NCBI GenBank assembly: GCA_018873245.2
Contig: JAEMBT020000002.1
Location: forward strand, 8,964,001 to 9,028,000
Source of the DNA: Archegozetes longisetosus
Lineage: Eukaryota; Arthropoda; Arachnida; Sarcoptiformes; Trhypochthoniidae
DNA length: 64,000 bases
Reading direction: 5' to 3'
This document shows positions 11,627-24,923 of the stretch, in pieces. Below the pieces are notes generated by a model. It worked only from the letters and a program-made list of their open reading frames with translations. It made no database searches and had not been told where the DNA came from. Numbering within the stretch: position 1 is the stretch's first letter; each line of letters opens with the position of its first letter. A program made the position numbers and the translations under genes.

Positions 11627-14300
11627 ACAAAATGCTAAAACTACCCAATCTATAATATTAGTGATAGCACTAATTTAAGAAGTAATAATTATTTTCAGTT
11701 ATTGCTTGATGAGCTTTAATTTGTTTATACTTGTAATTGACGAAAATGAGAAAGGGGCGAATTGAACACTAATTATCTTAATTATAAGATTATCGTTTGG
11801 CACCTCAAACTGAAAGTTAGCCCAAAAGAAAAATTAGCTTGATTCGATTGTATTAATTGAATTTGGAATTTTAAGACGGTACTTCTGTGTGGTAGTTAGT
11901 ATGCTGGTTTCTTATACTACTTTCTTATGCTGTTTCTTATACTGCTCTCTTATGCAATCCTCTCCATGCTATTAGTGTAATTGAGGCGCATTCCTCTTTC
12001 ATCCACATTAACACATTTGTAAATTTATTTTAAGAGACAAATTGTTTAAGTGCTACTACTCTTAAATCCAATCGACAGATTAAGAGTATAGCTCTCTTTT
12101 TACCATTTGCTCTAGCATTTGCTGAGTTTAAGTTGAACTATTTATCCGATAAGACTTATTTCAGTTCTATATCTGAACATGTTTGAAAAACCATAGAGAA
12201 ATTTTGTTTATATATATCAAAGATTATATTAACTCAATGAAAGCTACGATTTATCCGATAATACCCACTTGTTGATTAATAAATGCTTTACATTAGAAAA
12301 GTGATTACATCAACTGAAGTTTCTGGAAAAGTTTCTAGAATTAAAAACATCCTACATCATCCTTTGAAACTTAATACTTAAATCATTTTTATGAAAATAA
12401 CTTTTTCAAAACTGAAAATAATATCATCCTAAGGATTAGTTTAGATATGGCTTTCTTGAAAACAGTAACCGATGTTAAACATAATTGTTTTGGGCTCTCA
12501 AATACATAAAAGCTAACTACTGAAAATCCTTTTGACTCTTTTTCAGTCCTTGAACGATGGAATTACATTTTAGCCATTTGTAAGATTATAGAATTGATCA
12601 AACAATTACTTAGCTTTTAAAATAATTTAAGATTATTTTAGATTAAGCATCTTTATTATAATCCATAGAATAGTATAATTTACTTTACGTTAAGCAATAT
12701 TGAACAACATTTTATAAGAGCTATGGTTTAAACTTCTAATCCTTTAATAGAACGACATTTAATCAAAACAATTGGTCTGATAATAGTACCGAAATTTAAT
12801 TCTAGAGATCTTCTTCGCGAATTCTCTTCAATTATTCCATTTAAACTCTATAAATAACATGAAGAACATTCAATGCATTTATCTTAATTCTGAGTAACTT
12901 CAACAAAACTCAGTCATTCTTACTCCTACTTTGAAGTTACAACATTTTCAAAGCAGAATTTCACAGTAAACTCTATGAATAACTTGACTTTTATTAAGCA
13001 AGTTTCGAGCTTCAACAAAGATTGTTTAAAAAGATTTGTGTTTCTTTTAGTGAGTTCATGTTCAAGTGATATACAGACTTGAACCAAGTGATACATAATT
13101 GATAATTATGAGTAGCAACTGGATTAATATTTAACAATTACTTTGAAACGTTACAAGCTATCTTTTGAGTATTGACGCGTAGCCACTCTGTACAACTGTG
13201 TAACTCACGTATCACTAGTCATGTTATTGAATTGGCAAACTTGCTATTTGATTCAATAAATGTCAACCAATTTAGTATTGCTCGTAAAATCTTAGGTTTC
13301 GTTGTTCGAACTTTAGCTTAAACTTTATTTTAATCAAGTTTCAATCACATCAAAGTTATGTTATATGGATTCAACACATCAACAGCTGTATGAATAAGTC
13401 AAATGGGAATAATCTCTAAACTAAATCATAAGAAAATAACTTCTAATTGAAAAGTCAGAATTAAAAGTTCAGAAGTGACAGTAGCCAACGAGAAACTTAG
13501 ATTAACTAAATCGATTTGGATGAAAATTTGCTAGAAATATTTAGGATATTTGATTAATTTAAAGAAAACAAACAGTGAGGAGAAAAAAGCTTGCACTTTG
13601 TAGATTGCTAATACTCGATGCCTGAAACCATTTCTATTTTTTGGCAATATTTGTTTGCTTAATCACTTTCTTCATATAAACTGTGATCTAAGAACATGTT
13701 ATAGGGATTATTGTATTGAAACCATAGAGCTGTTGCTACAGAGCTTTTTATTAAAACAGCGAATCATGTATTAGACTCAACTTTATATGCGATATATTGA
13801 AAGTTACCACCAAAATATCAGTTACTACTATTAATTTTTATTATTTCTCCAACTTTTTTCTTTCAGCACGTCGCATAACAGCATAGAAGCACACAGTAAT
13901 AAAAAAAGTACCACATCTCGTGTCGCTCCAAAGCATTTGCTTCTGTTTTGTTAAATATTTATGTTTTAAAAGCTTAGCTTTAAGTTTTGTACAATTTTTC
14001 AAATTATAAATATGGGAAAAGATTGAACACCATATATAACGAAGATAGATACGGGCTTCAGAAGCCAGACATCAGTTAAAGTTTAAAAACTCTGATTCTG
14101 TATATTACAAAAATGGGTCATATTTGTTATGATCTCAACAAAAAAAAATCTTTACACTTGACAAAAATATAGCGAAGTTGACTCTTATGATTATTAGATA
14201 TTATTGTGAAATGATGTACATTAAGAGTACTTTGAAAGATGAAGTTTAGCTTCTCGTGTCTTCATTATTTAGAATGTTTAACGCAACTAAACCCAATCGC

Positions 14301-14345
14301 ACGCAACAACAGCAACAACAACAACACACACACACACACACACAC
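14301..14345. repeat. (CAA)n(CA)n microsatellite
   Basis: A short CAA-rich tract passes into an uninterrupted CA run. Confidence 0.95.
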
Positions 14346-16193
14346 TATTGAATTGAACTGCTAAATAGCAAATAGTTTGGAGTACTTTTCATAAATATAA
14401 GTCAACAAGTATGGCATTGAATTTTTTGTAGCTGTAAATCCATTTTCAAATTGAAAGGGCCTTTTTACTTTCAAAATTGATTATTTGATCCTAAACATTG
14501 AAAGTTATTGTGTTGAAACGCAAGTTTGGCCAATCAAATCAAATCTAGCGTTATGGTTGTGTCACAGATTTTGCGAGAGAAATTAATTGAAAAGTAAAAT
14601 CTAATCATTTGATGTGTAACACTAAAATAAACCATTTTCTATGGTTGTGCAAAGTTCCAAAGTAATCAAGTTATAAGAAGCCGGCAAATCCATTACAAAT
14701 TGAAAAGACTGTACAAACTTGAATTAAAGTCAACTTTATACTGTTGGGTAAAAGTATTGTTAAAAGCCATACATTCTCAGAGTCTAATTCTTACATATTT
14801 GGAGACAAAGTGACATTGAGTGACTAAATTGTCTATCATATTCTGATAATGGTACCTGTTTCATAAGACAGGTTCACTCAAATATTCCTCCAAATAAATA
14901 TCTTATACCAATCCACACAATGTTAAGCGATGTTAAACTCATCAGAATAAGAACTTTTGGTATCTCTTAATTATTAATTGGAAGACCATTGCTTTTAAGG
15001 AGTTAGGTTACAATAGAGCTGACACTTTCTGTCCTTTTGGGACTCAATTGTTTCCCTCGAACGAGTATGAAACGTAGAGAAAATTCATAAACCGTAAAAG
15101 CTATATAGAGGTTTCCTCATTAATTTTCGTTATGATAGTGAGCAAGTAACTCCTAAATATTCTAAATATTTACGCTTTTCACAAATTTTTACAAATATTT
15201 TTAGTTTTAAAAAACGATTTGTCGAAGGGATTCTTGAAAAAGACTAAGATATGGGTTTCTAAGGAATTATGAGGAAATGTTATTATTTGGGCTAAAAAGG
15301 GCGTCTTATTTGATTTCTCTTGTACTTCCGCAGTAGACCTGTCATCGTGAAAACCGTTCAGATATAAACCCACACATCCGACGGAATATTAGCTTCTGGT
15401 ATAAAAATAAAATCAAATAAACGGAAACCTGAAGATTGGCTCCTATTTTGAAGAACGAGGACAATTTTATTTAAAGAATAGCAAATCTATTGAATGAACG
15501 AGTAGCCCAAAGTTTTCAATTTATCTACACTCATGTCAAATTTGACAGAAATAAATGATAAAAGTTAGTTAAATACTGAAAACTCTTTGTAGATTAGTTA
15601 GTGTTCAATGAAATTTGATTAAGTATTGAGGTGTTTTACAATTTTGAGTGCATTAAAACAGACATAACAAGACTGAAAAGGTCTGTAAGACTGAAAAGCT
15701 TGACTTTAGTTATGCAAATTAGTACAAACTCTGAATGCAATAAGTTTGAATGCAAATTTCTACTCCATTCACAACACAAAAAGAAAACTTACAACCAGAG
15801 TTAATTTGAAACAGTGTTTCACTGCTTTTCTAACATTGCATCCAATGAAAAATATTTAACAAAATTGTAAGAAGTACTCTAATTATTGGAGTTAATTAAT
15901 AACTTGAAAAATGGGCAAAATAGAAAACAAATTGAAAATAAAGCAGAAAAGCAGAATATTGGTCAATATTGATAAATAAAATTAAAAATGATCTTTTAGA
16001 CTAGATCGATTTTGTCGAAACACTAATTGTAAGCTCGAAACAGAAGCCTTAAGAGTAAAGCAACAAATAATTTGATATAATTCATTTTCTTGCATTGTCT
16101 TTCCCTTGAACATCACTCATCATAATTATATTTGTATTAATATTATCATATGATTGCAGCCTTCTCTCCAATATCAATAACCATTAAGAGAGC

Positions 16194-16260
16194 ATGAGTG
16201 CAGCGATAAGCGGATTCAATGAGTGGGAAGATGACAATATGGGCTGTAGGCCTACGTTTT
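16194..16260 (+). CDS. candidate first coding exon of an unrecognised plus-strand gene
   Basis: ATG preceded by an in-frame TAA and by a good acceptor (TGATTGCAG, ending at 16159). It codes for MSAAISGFNEWEDDNMGCRP plus TF and stops at a strong GTATGT donor at 16261, phase 1. Base composition is visibly less AT-rich than the surroundings. I do not recognise the protein. The phase fits the segments at 19717 and at 24674. Chance is a real possibility. Confidence 0.35.
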
Positions 16261-16956
16261 GTATGTTACGCAAGTTAAAATTCAAGCAAAACAATTTGTT
16301 TACTATCAATTCAATTAAAAGTCTATTATTAACCTTTTGTCCTCAATTAAAGTCAAATTAAATAGTCGTTTCAATATTAGCACTTTTCCAATTATTTAAT
16401 AGAAAAACTAGTCCAATGTCAATCAGTATTGGATAGAAAGTTATATTTTTATCTTATCGATCGGTCAAAGACATATTCAACATTCAGTCAGCTTAATGGA
16501 CTGAAATTGATTAAATGAATTTTAATCTGATGGAAAATTTCTTAAAAATATGATGTCATATATTTCAAACTGTATAAAACTATCATGCTACGGCTGAGCC
16601 CAAGAAAGGCTATGTATCTTCAGAATATTGCGCCACTTTTAGTAGACTTTATTGATCATTAGTCCCGTATTTTTAAGGATTAAACTCGAATTCCTGAAGA
16701 ATCTCACAATTTTCATCAGATTTATTTTATTATTTGGAAAATTTTCTGGTAGAAAAAAGTGGAAGTTTTAGAAATATAATAGAAGCGACCTTTGTTGCAG
16801 TTTCAGTGTGGTAATCACATATACATTTAAGGTTAATAATAAACATTTCATTCCATCGTCCATTTGAGAGTTGAATGTGTTTCAAGAAAGTAAAAGTGAT
16901 CTCAAATACACATTATTGTGAACATAAATAATTTTGTATAAAGAAATTGCTCAATA

Positions 16957-16960
<4 letters not shown>

Positions 16961-16993
<33 letters not shown>
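16961..16993. repeat. (CT)n microsatellite
   Basis: Perfect CT run of 33 nt. Confidence 0.97.
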
Positions 16994-16996
<3 letters not shown>

Positions 16997-18161
16997 TGTC
17001 TCTTTACATTTAGACCAACTGTGAAATCAGATAATAAGAAAAGCATTTGTTCTATATCTCACAAGTGATTCTATATAAGTGAAAGCAAGTAAAACAATTA
17101 CACAACGGTATCAAAATAACAAACTTAATCATGCTTAACTTTGAAGTTTAGAGAAATTGAAATATCTAAACTGAAAACCTGAAAACTCAAACCGATTATA
17201 AGAATTAATGAAAATTCTATTGAACATTAGTTAGAGTAATTATGTTTGAGAAAGGAATCTGAAATTTAATCTAGTAAAATAGAGTAATGTTTCATATTAT
17301 TTATATCGTCAATTTGAATAAGAGAACTAAATCTGGATCTATGTCTAGATAAACCACTTATAAATATTCAGGTAACCTTAAACTTTTGATTGAAGCTTTT
17401 AAGCTTTAAACTTTAAAACTTTTTCAAATGATTTGATTGTTAATATGTGATCACATAATAATAAAAATGGCAAGTTTTTCCTTTTGAGCAAACAAAGTAA
17501 AACCATAAGGCGAACACAAACTCCAGGCATCTTATGGAGTAAGAAAACATCAATAATTTATCATATAAGCAAAATAAAAATCTATCTTTAGTGGAATTTA
17601 ACAAAAAGTGACTTATTTGAATCCAAAATCGATGATTATAATTGAAGCACTTTGATGTGAAGGAAAGATCAAACTTAATACGATTAGCTTCAATCGTTTT
17701 ATTTAGTTCGACCGACAAATTATTTCTCAGGGTAATATTTTAGAACATATTTCAGAATAATAATCAAACTATAATGATTGCTTATTATTTGATCATTCAT
17801 TTATAAACTAGAGGAAAATTCAATCGATGTACAAATATAGGTATTAGATAGTGTTGAAAAACACTGAATTTCAAATTAAAAATACCAGAATCTCAATCCT
17901 ATGTTCAAATTGAAATTTCTAGAAGTGACTCAAATCTAAACTTGTTGAGAGAGAGATCAGATTTGGTTAAAGTTATTTTGGTGAATTAGACTTAAATATT
18001 TATTTAAAGACTTAGATGTGATTGTGGACTTCTCTAAATTTATTATTAGCACTATTCTAATTAAAAGAGCGCTTTAAGCATGGAATCAAAATTAGACTAA
18101 TATAATTATCGAATAAATAATTTTGATATCATACTCAGTAATTCCATCATAAATACAAGTA

Positions 18162-18364
18162 CGCCGAAACCTATTTGTAGTAAACCCGACTGTAGTCTGT
18201 TACTCTTATAGTAAATCCCGCTTATAGTAGATCCTGCCCGTGGTGAGACCTGTGTTGGCACCAAACACAAAATCAATGGTTGATTCAGTTGGATTATGGC
18301 GAATTTTGCTTATAATGGACACATTCGGCTACACAGACCTGTTCACTATAAACGGGTTAGAATG
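18162..18364. mobile_element. pogo/mariner-like MITE, decayed
   Basis: A 203-bp element flanked by TA on both sides (18160-18161 and 18365-18366). The ends are inverted repeats matching at 16 of 24 positions without gaps, the core being CC..TTT.TAGT.AAC, and almost all the differences are transitions. The inside repeats TATAGTAAATCCCGC-like motifs. There is no ORF. The TA duplication and TIR style suggest the Tc1/mariner/pogo superfamily. Confidence 0.55.
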
Positions 18365-19716
18365 TACTATTGCATTTATTGCATATGTTAATCAAAAATG
18401 CACTTAATAGAGAAGCGCAACTATCTCTCACATTCTCATTATTGGTCGAATAAGAACTTTAGCTGTAATGAAATTTGTGAGCATATGATAATTTGAAAAT
18501 GAGGGACAAATCAAGAAAACGATTTGACATGCAACCAAATAACTAAAATTTCACTATAAATAAAGTTATTTTATTCTTGAGACCCTATTTCAATATTCGC
18601 TTTTCGGTAACTTTAACTAGGTTTTTTACTCTAATATTACTTTTGAAATGCATGTTCTTTCTGTCAGCTTGTTTTCATTGATTTATTTGAATTAATAAAC
18701 TTTTGAAAAATCGTCAGATATCTACTAAGAGGTTAGTTATATGTATTTTGATTATCAAATGAAATTTACAAATTCTTTCGAGTCTTCAATTGAAACTCTT
18801 CAATTGAAACAGGTGTCGTTTTTCAGAGTAGATGAGCTAGATTTTCAAATTTGATTTGATTGAAAAGAGATTGAAAAGGTGACAAACTTAAAATGATACA
18901 ATCAAATACTATGTAATACTCTGAGCTATTCCAATACTCTCTATAGTGGCTATAAGTTCAGACATCTAAAGACTTGCAGTCAGTTTGAAACACTTGAAAA
19001 GAAGTGGTGATCGTCTTAAGTATAGAGCCAATTAAAACGTGTTAAACGAGAGTTTGGTCAATTTGTTGTCATAGAGATCTGGAGTGTTGGAGTTTACCAT
19101 AAAATATTGGATGAAAGCATAAACAGAAATAAGAATGTCTGCCATAAAAAATATATGAATGCCTAACTTTCTTATTTATACGAACAAATCTATAGTTCTT
19201 AAGTGGATATCCTTCTGAAACAGTTGCAAAAACAACCAAATTATAACTGAGAACACTATCAGCTTGTGATTGAATATAGGGTTTTATTTTTGTTATAATT
19301 TAATTTATAATACAATGGATATACTCTAAAACTAATTTTTTGCAAGTTTAACAATAACTAAAGTATTATAAACTTATGAATTGAAGAATTGAAAAAATTC
19401 AATTACAGTATATCTCTCTAGATAAGTGCAACACCTGTTACTGTTAGTAAAGTAATTAATTTATGCAAAGCATTCTCAAGTATTATGGATTACATGATAC
19501 GCAAAATACATCTATGTAAGATGATTTGCTAAATAAGTGAAAAATTTAATCAATCTAACTAATTCATTCCTCTTATCTTCATTCAACTAATTATTTATTT
19601 AATACTAACTTTAAAATACATCAGGGCTTTCATTAAATCATTAGCTTTTAATGCAAAATTCACTCAATCTATCAAATTAAAATTTCAATTAAGTAAAACA
19701 AGTTTATATTTTTCAG

Positions 19717-19751
19717 TCGTGATCACCGCAGATCGCAGAATTGAATATCAG
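19717..19751 (+). CDS. candidate 35-nt micro-exon, plus strand
   Basis: A strong acceptor (TATATTTTTCAG) and a CAG/GTAAAA donor bound 35 nt. Entered in phase 1 they read VITADRRIEYQ and leave in phase 0, which fits the exit phase of the candidate exon at 16194-16260. The product is unrecognised. The support is only splice signals, frame and composition. Confidence 0.25.
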
Positions 19752-22316
19752 GTAAAACCAATATCTAGTGAGTGGTAGTCTGGTTATTATAAGCTTATTG
19801 TAAAGGTTGGGTCAAAAGTGTTTGAAGGCCTGGAGGTCCATCCGATTTTACCTAAGCCAGAGCCAAACATAACTAATAAGAGCTAGAATCTTGAGAGAAA
19901 ATAAATTCTAAATCGTAGTCCAGTCCTGAGATGAAACACATTTATTTGTAACAATATTAGCTTTAATTCCTTTTACTAATGCTTCAAAAATAACTAATAT
20001 TTAGAAACCTAAACGATTGAGTAAGAACTTTATCAGTAAAAATAATATTAGCTCACATTGAAGAGCATATGGTTTTTATTTGATTATTTCACTAACACTC
20101 AAAGTTTTATGCATGTATGCGATAGAGTGTAGCTTTTCTGTAAAAAATATGTTTCACAGAATCTGTTCACTAAACCTGGACTATAGTGTATGGCATTATG
20201 TGTGCTAAGAAAAACATATACTTATACTTATAAAAAAGAAAACTCACTCCTGTCACTGCCAATAGATATTTATAAGTTTATTTAATAGAATATTTTGCAT
20301 AAATTTAAGTCAAATCCAAACTGCGATGCGGTTACAGCTTAGCAAAGAGTTCCGCTAACTTTCCTCTACAACTACCGCATTAAACCTTTACGTCAGTACA
20401 AACACTCTATATGTGCACATGAGTTCTTCACAAACTTTATACTAATTTCTCTTCAAATAGCTATTGAATTAACCAAGTTTTTAAAGAACAACAGATGCGC
20501 TAGAATTGTTTGACAGTAAAATTTGTTTGTGTTTGGAATTAAACGTCACAATAATTACTTATGATATGTTTGTCAAGAAAGTAACACATGTATTATTAAA
20601 CCGATTGAGTAATATCGCAGACAATAAACAGAATTAGTTATATACTGAAAATTATTTTTTTAACCTACAATTGTTTCTATAGAGAGTAATAGATCTAAAC
20701 TTAATGTATAGTTTTTTTGTCGAACCCCAGCCCTCATTTACAACAGACTGAATCTTAAATGAGTCCAGAATAATAGAATAGTATAATCTAATTATTTGTG
20801 ACCAAAGTTGACAAAACAAACTAAATTAAAATAAATCGCTTATATAATGGGTCAACAGGATAGAATCAGTTGATAACTGAGAGTCAACTGATACTCAATT
20901 CTCAATAACTATTGTTGCGCGACAAATTTTTGCTTTCATATTGAATTTAAACTTCTACAATTCATCTAACCACCACTTACTACAAGTATTTTCACCGAAT
21001 CTTAAGTACACAAAAGATTACAAAATTGGATTGAAAACATTTTTTAAAATAAATATACTACATTTCAGTTTTTTACCGAAATAGAGTAAATGTACGAAAG
21101 TGTGTTTACTTAATTGAACTAATTATTTCAAAGCTTATAAATTAACAGGTCAGTTATGCATTCAAATAATTATTCATTTTGAAAAGCAAGGGAAGCACTC
21201 TTTTATCGATTCAATAAAGTACATCAATTATCTAATAGCAGCAAAATTTCGATTGAATTTACTATTCTAAAAAGTGAATCACCTCGTAACTGCATAGCTT
21301 ATTACTGGTCTATGTCAATATTGTATTATTGACATAATCATTTATTATGAACGAGAGATCAACTTTGAGAAATTTAATTTTTAACAAACCAGATATGAAG
21401 TGAAAGCTATAGAAAGATTCATTAATTTATAAAGTTCCAACAAGTTTTTAAACATTAACAATCTGAAACAAAACTCAAAATCCCTTTTCAATCGGCCTTA
21501 GATTTAGAACTGATCAACAGAAACAAAGAATAAGTTCCAAGATTTTTTTTCAATCGAAACAAGATTTTGTTGGTTTTGTGCATCATTGCAAAGGCTGACA
21601 AAACTTGAACTGATCAAAAGAAAACATAATTCGCTAAAAAGACACAGATTTGACTTTAAATTTAGACTAGGTTGAACAAGTTTTTAGTGAATCAATTTCA
21701 TAATATATAAGTTAAATAAAGCGTAGTAATAGAAAAAATAAAAAAATATAGCAATACTTAATCAGATATACTTTTGGTCTAAAAATGCGTCGGTTTTACG
21801 AGTAGGTTTTACTGTTTTTTAATCACTACCTATGAGTGCCTGGAGTTCACTTCATATTACTTCAAAGTAATTCTGACTCTCATCAAATTTCTAAAAATGT
21901 CTAAACCTGAAAAAGTTTTTAATCTATTGAACACTTTTCATCAAGTTCTAAAGCCTTTAGTTTGATCACTCGCTTTTTCGACTGTTCATTTAAAGACTTT
22001 TAAGAATAGAGAAATGGTTTTTTATTGATGAACCGGAAAAATTGAAATAATAAGTAAATTGACTATACTTGTTCAAAATAAATAAATTTGAAAAACTTCA
22101 TATACTAAACAAATCCTAAATGCTGTATTGTTTCCATAAGCTTATGCTGCCATTTACCATGGGATTCATTCTAGCTTTTTATTTATCATCTTCAAACTGA
22201 ATAAATATTAAAAAACGAATTTTTTGGGTTTTCGCAAGAGTCAGATTCAAACTTGAAATGTTCGCAATAAACATGAATATAATATTATGTCGTGTTAGCA
22301 CATACTGCGATTAAAT

Positions 22317-22628
22317 ATGACGTATAGAGAAAATTGTTCAGATTTATACAGAATGTTCATGCGAAGTACTGATTTTACAGAGCATTTCATCAAAAGAAGT
22401 GAAAAACTTTTGTTAAACACGAACGTTTTTATTCATAAATCAATTAAACAAAATTTCAATTGGCTCTTCGGAGTACTTCAACCTGAATTTAGATTTCAAA
22501 AGAGTGGTTTTATCTTAAAAATACATTATTCGGTTCTATTTCATTTCAGAAATCAGTTCAAAACATCGATCCAACGATTAGGTCACTTAAAATGGATATG
22601 CTTCAAGCATAAAAACCCTGAATCTTAG
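22317..22628 (+). other. 103-codon open frame, probably not a gene
   Basis: A long ATG-started frame, rich in Phe, Lys, Asn and Ile codons as random AT-rich sequence would give. No motif, signal peptide or neighbouring exon was found. It is noted because of its length; I expect it is chance. Confidence 0.15.
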
Positions 22629-24589
22629 CCTTGAGCGTGGCCTTGACTTATATCAACTATGCAGAGCAGGGATTGAGCTTTTATACAAAAACCATCTTTT
22701 GATTGAAAAGGAATCAACTCAACCATCAAACTATTTGTCACGATTCCAATCTTCTGTTTGTTATGTCAGCTCAATTATTTGATCAATATTTCCTGTATTA
22801 CTGTAAAAGTAGTTTGTTTTGAGTCAAATATTTCTACAATTTAGCTGAAGATCAGAACTGATTGTCTGGAATCACTTTCAGGAAATCATATTGAAGAGCA
22901 ATTTCTTAAGAAAATATTTTTCACCACTTTTCATGTTATTCAACAGATTCCGGACTAATGTAAACAAAAATGATTTAAGTTCTACTTATGTTGCGAAAAA
23001 AGAGGACAACAGAGTTGAAATTTTGACGAATTGATTCTGGTAATTTAGGATAAAATTCTATATTAAAGCTTAATTTGACTCCAAACATGAGCCACTCTAT
23101 GAAAGTAAGACTTTTACTCATATAATTCTCACAATAAGCCTAACATTCAGTATTAAAATTCAAAGATATTTTATTGATGGAATTTAAACTTGTTAACTGG
23201 GAATTCCCTCACATCTTAATGATCTAAGAGATTATTTATTTATGTGCATCAGAATGAACTGAAGCTGTAATGAAGCCTAATATAGGGCTCGAAGGCTTGC
23301 GCTTTGCTGTAAAAACTTTGAAATTCTATCTAAATAAGACAAAAACTAGTGTAATTTACATCACATTCTTGTTTGCTCTCTTCTAATAAAAGAATATACG
23401 GTTTTGTTACTGCTCTCAATTCTAGCAGCGAAACTCTATTTTAATATTTGGCTTTTCAATTCATATCTCTCAGTTTATCATTCAGTTTTATTTTCTTTTC
23501 GCAACATTTTAACTATAGTTTTAACACATGAGAGACTGAAAACAATCGCTAATTTGCTGTATTTAAATTTTTCACTTCAAACTTGATTTGTTGCGATGAG
23601 AGGATCTTTGGTAAAAGAGTCTTTACATAATTTGGTAGTATTGAGATTTAGTGTTTGAGATGAGCTAATAATGTAGGATGACATGTTGGTGTTTGCTAAG
23701 GAAACAATGCATATATGATGCAAACATTTGAGTACCAATTTTGACTAGTCTCAATTACGGTAAATTACATTTTGCCTTTACTCTATAATCGTTCATTCCA
23801 TTGTTGTCGCACCGAATTTAATATTAGCCAAAACTGTTTTTAATCAAGTATTTCATGAGAAAACGAGACAGTAAACATTGCAGAGTAAGATAAGATATTT
23901 GTGTAATATTAAAATTATCCCCTGCTAATTTATCGGAAGCTAACAAACAACTGATTCGAAAGAAGATACCTCAAAGGTTTCTATGCTCAGCTGGATTAGG
24001 TTAGGTAAGGTATGCATTTTAGGCGAACTTGAATACAAGTGATTTTCCAGAAATAATAGAGTCTATTATCACAGCTACTAGTATAATAAATAACGTGTGT
24101 TTTAGAACAACCGCGTGTTTCATAATTTCTAACATTTATTTATAGTCTTGATAAAACCTGACATTAAATAAATAAGTCAGAAGAAAAACTTAACTTTGAT
24201 TTATCTAATTTCAATGAATGTCACCTTGATTTATGACCGCTTTTATTGTTCAACATTTTCACTTTTCACAATCATAAAGGCATTCAATTTGAGTATGAAA
24301 ATACTGATAATCACATAAAAACATTTAAAAAATTGGATATTGCGCAGAATTCGTTTTATTAAAAAAAAATACTTGTTTCAATAAAAAAATCTTATACTCA
24401 CAAATTTATTATATCTAGCATGAGACTATCATCATTTTGATCAACGCATCCATAGATTCTTAAATAGAAATCAAAAGTCCTTGAGAAATAAAAACCGAAA
24501 GAATTTGGATTTTTATATAGAGTTAGATTGAATTGCGATAAGGGCAGAAAATTTTGTTCAGTCCATTCTTTTTATGACTAGAGACAAAC

Positions 24590-24923
24590 TCGATTTGGCC
24601 GTTGCGTCCGATTAAAGTAGAAGAATTGGGATTGCAGGATTTGACATAGAGCAAGGTTTACATTAGCCTTTAGCATTTGGAAATCAGAATGTAATTTCAT
24701 CTAAAGATGTACTCTTATTAGCAGAACCAATCATGGCTCCTGTGCATCAAGCTGGTTTTATAAAACCAAATGCTAGCATTTCAAATAACCCAAAGGGATT
24801 GTTCAAAATGAAGATCAGGGTGAGATAGCAGATAGGAATAAAGTTAACATCAGTTTATATTACCAGTTGGAATCGACAGAAAACCAAAGTCAGGTTATGT
24901 CTCATAGAAATGCTTCTATCTAA
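24590..24923 (+). pseudogene. coding-like island, unknown protein, possible exon 24674-24819 or frameshifted relic
   Basis: Less AT-rich than its surroundings. One frame from an acceptor-like TAGCCTTTAG reads FGNQNVISSKDVLLLAEPIM, then APVHQAGFIKPNASISNNPK, and ends in a phase-0 AGG/GTGAGA donor (exon 24674-24819). From about 24795 a second frame is also open and protein-like (NEDQGEIADRNKVNISLYYQ...) up to a TAA at 24921-24923. Either the first frame is a real exon or the whole is a relic with a frameshift near 24795. I do not recognise the family. Confidence 0.3.

Larger units (their letters stand above)
11426..16193. other. intergenic, AT-rich, no gene seen
   Basis: About 4.8 kb upstream of the bHLH gene. 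It contains the GA microsatellite at 11561-11622 and a CAA/CA tract near 14301-14345. The minus-strand frame at 15179-15373 has no recognisable motif or good splice context, so I do not call it a gene. Confidence 0.6.

Noticed and set aside
20700-20745. GGGGTTCGAC on the minus strand, like a tRNA T-arm
   Set aside because: No acceptor, D-arm or anticodon stem can be built around it.
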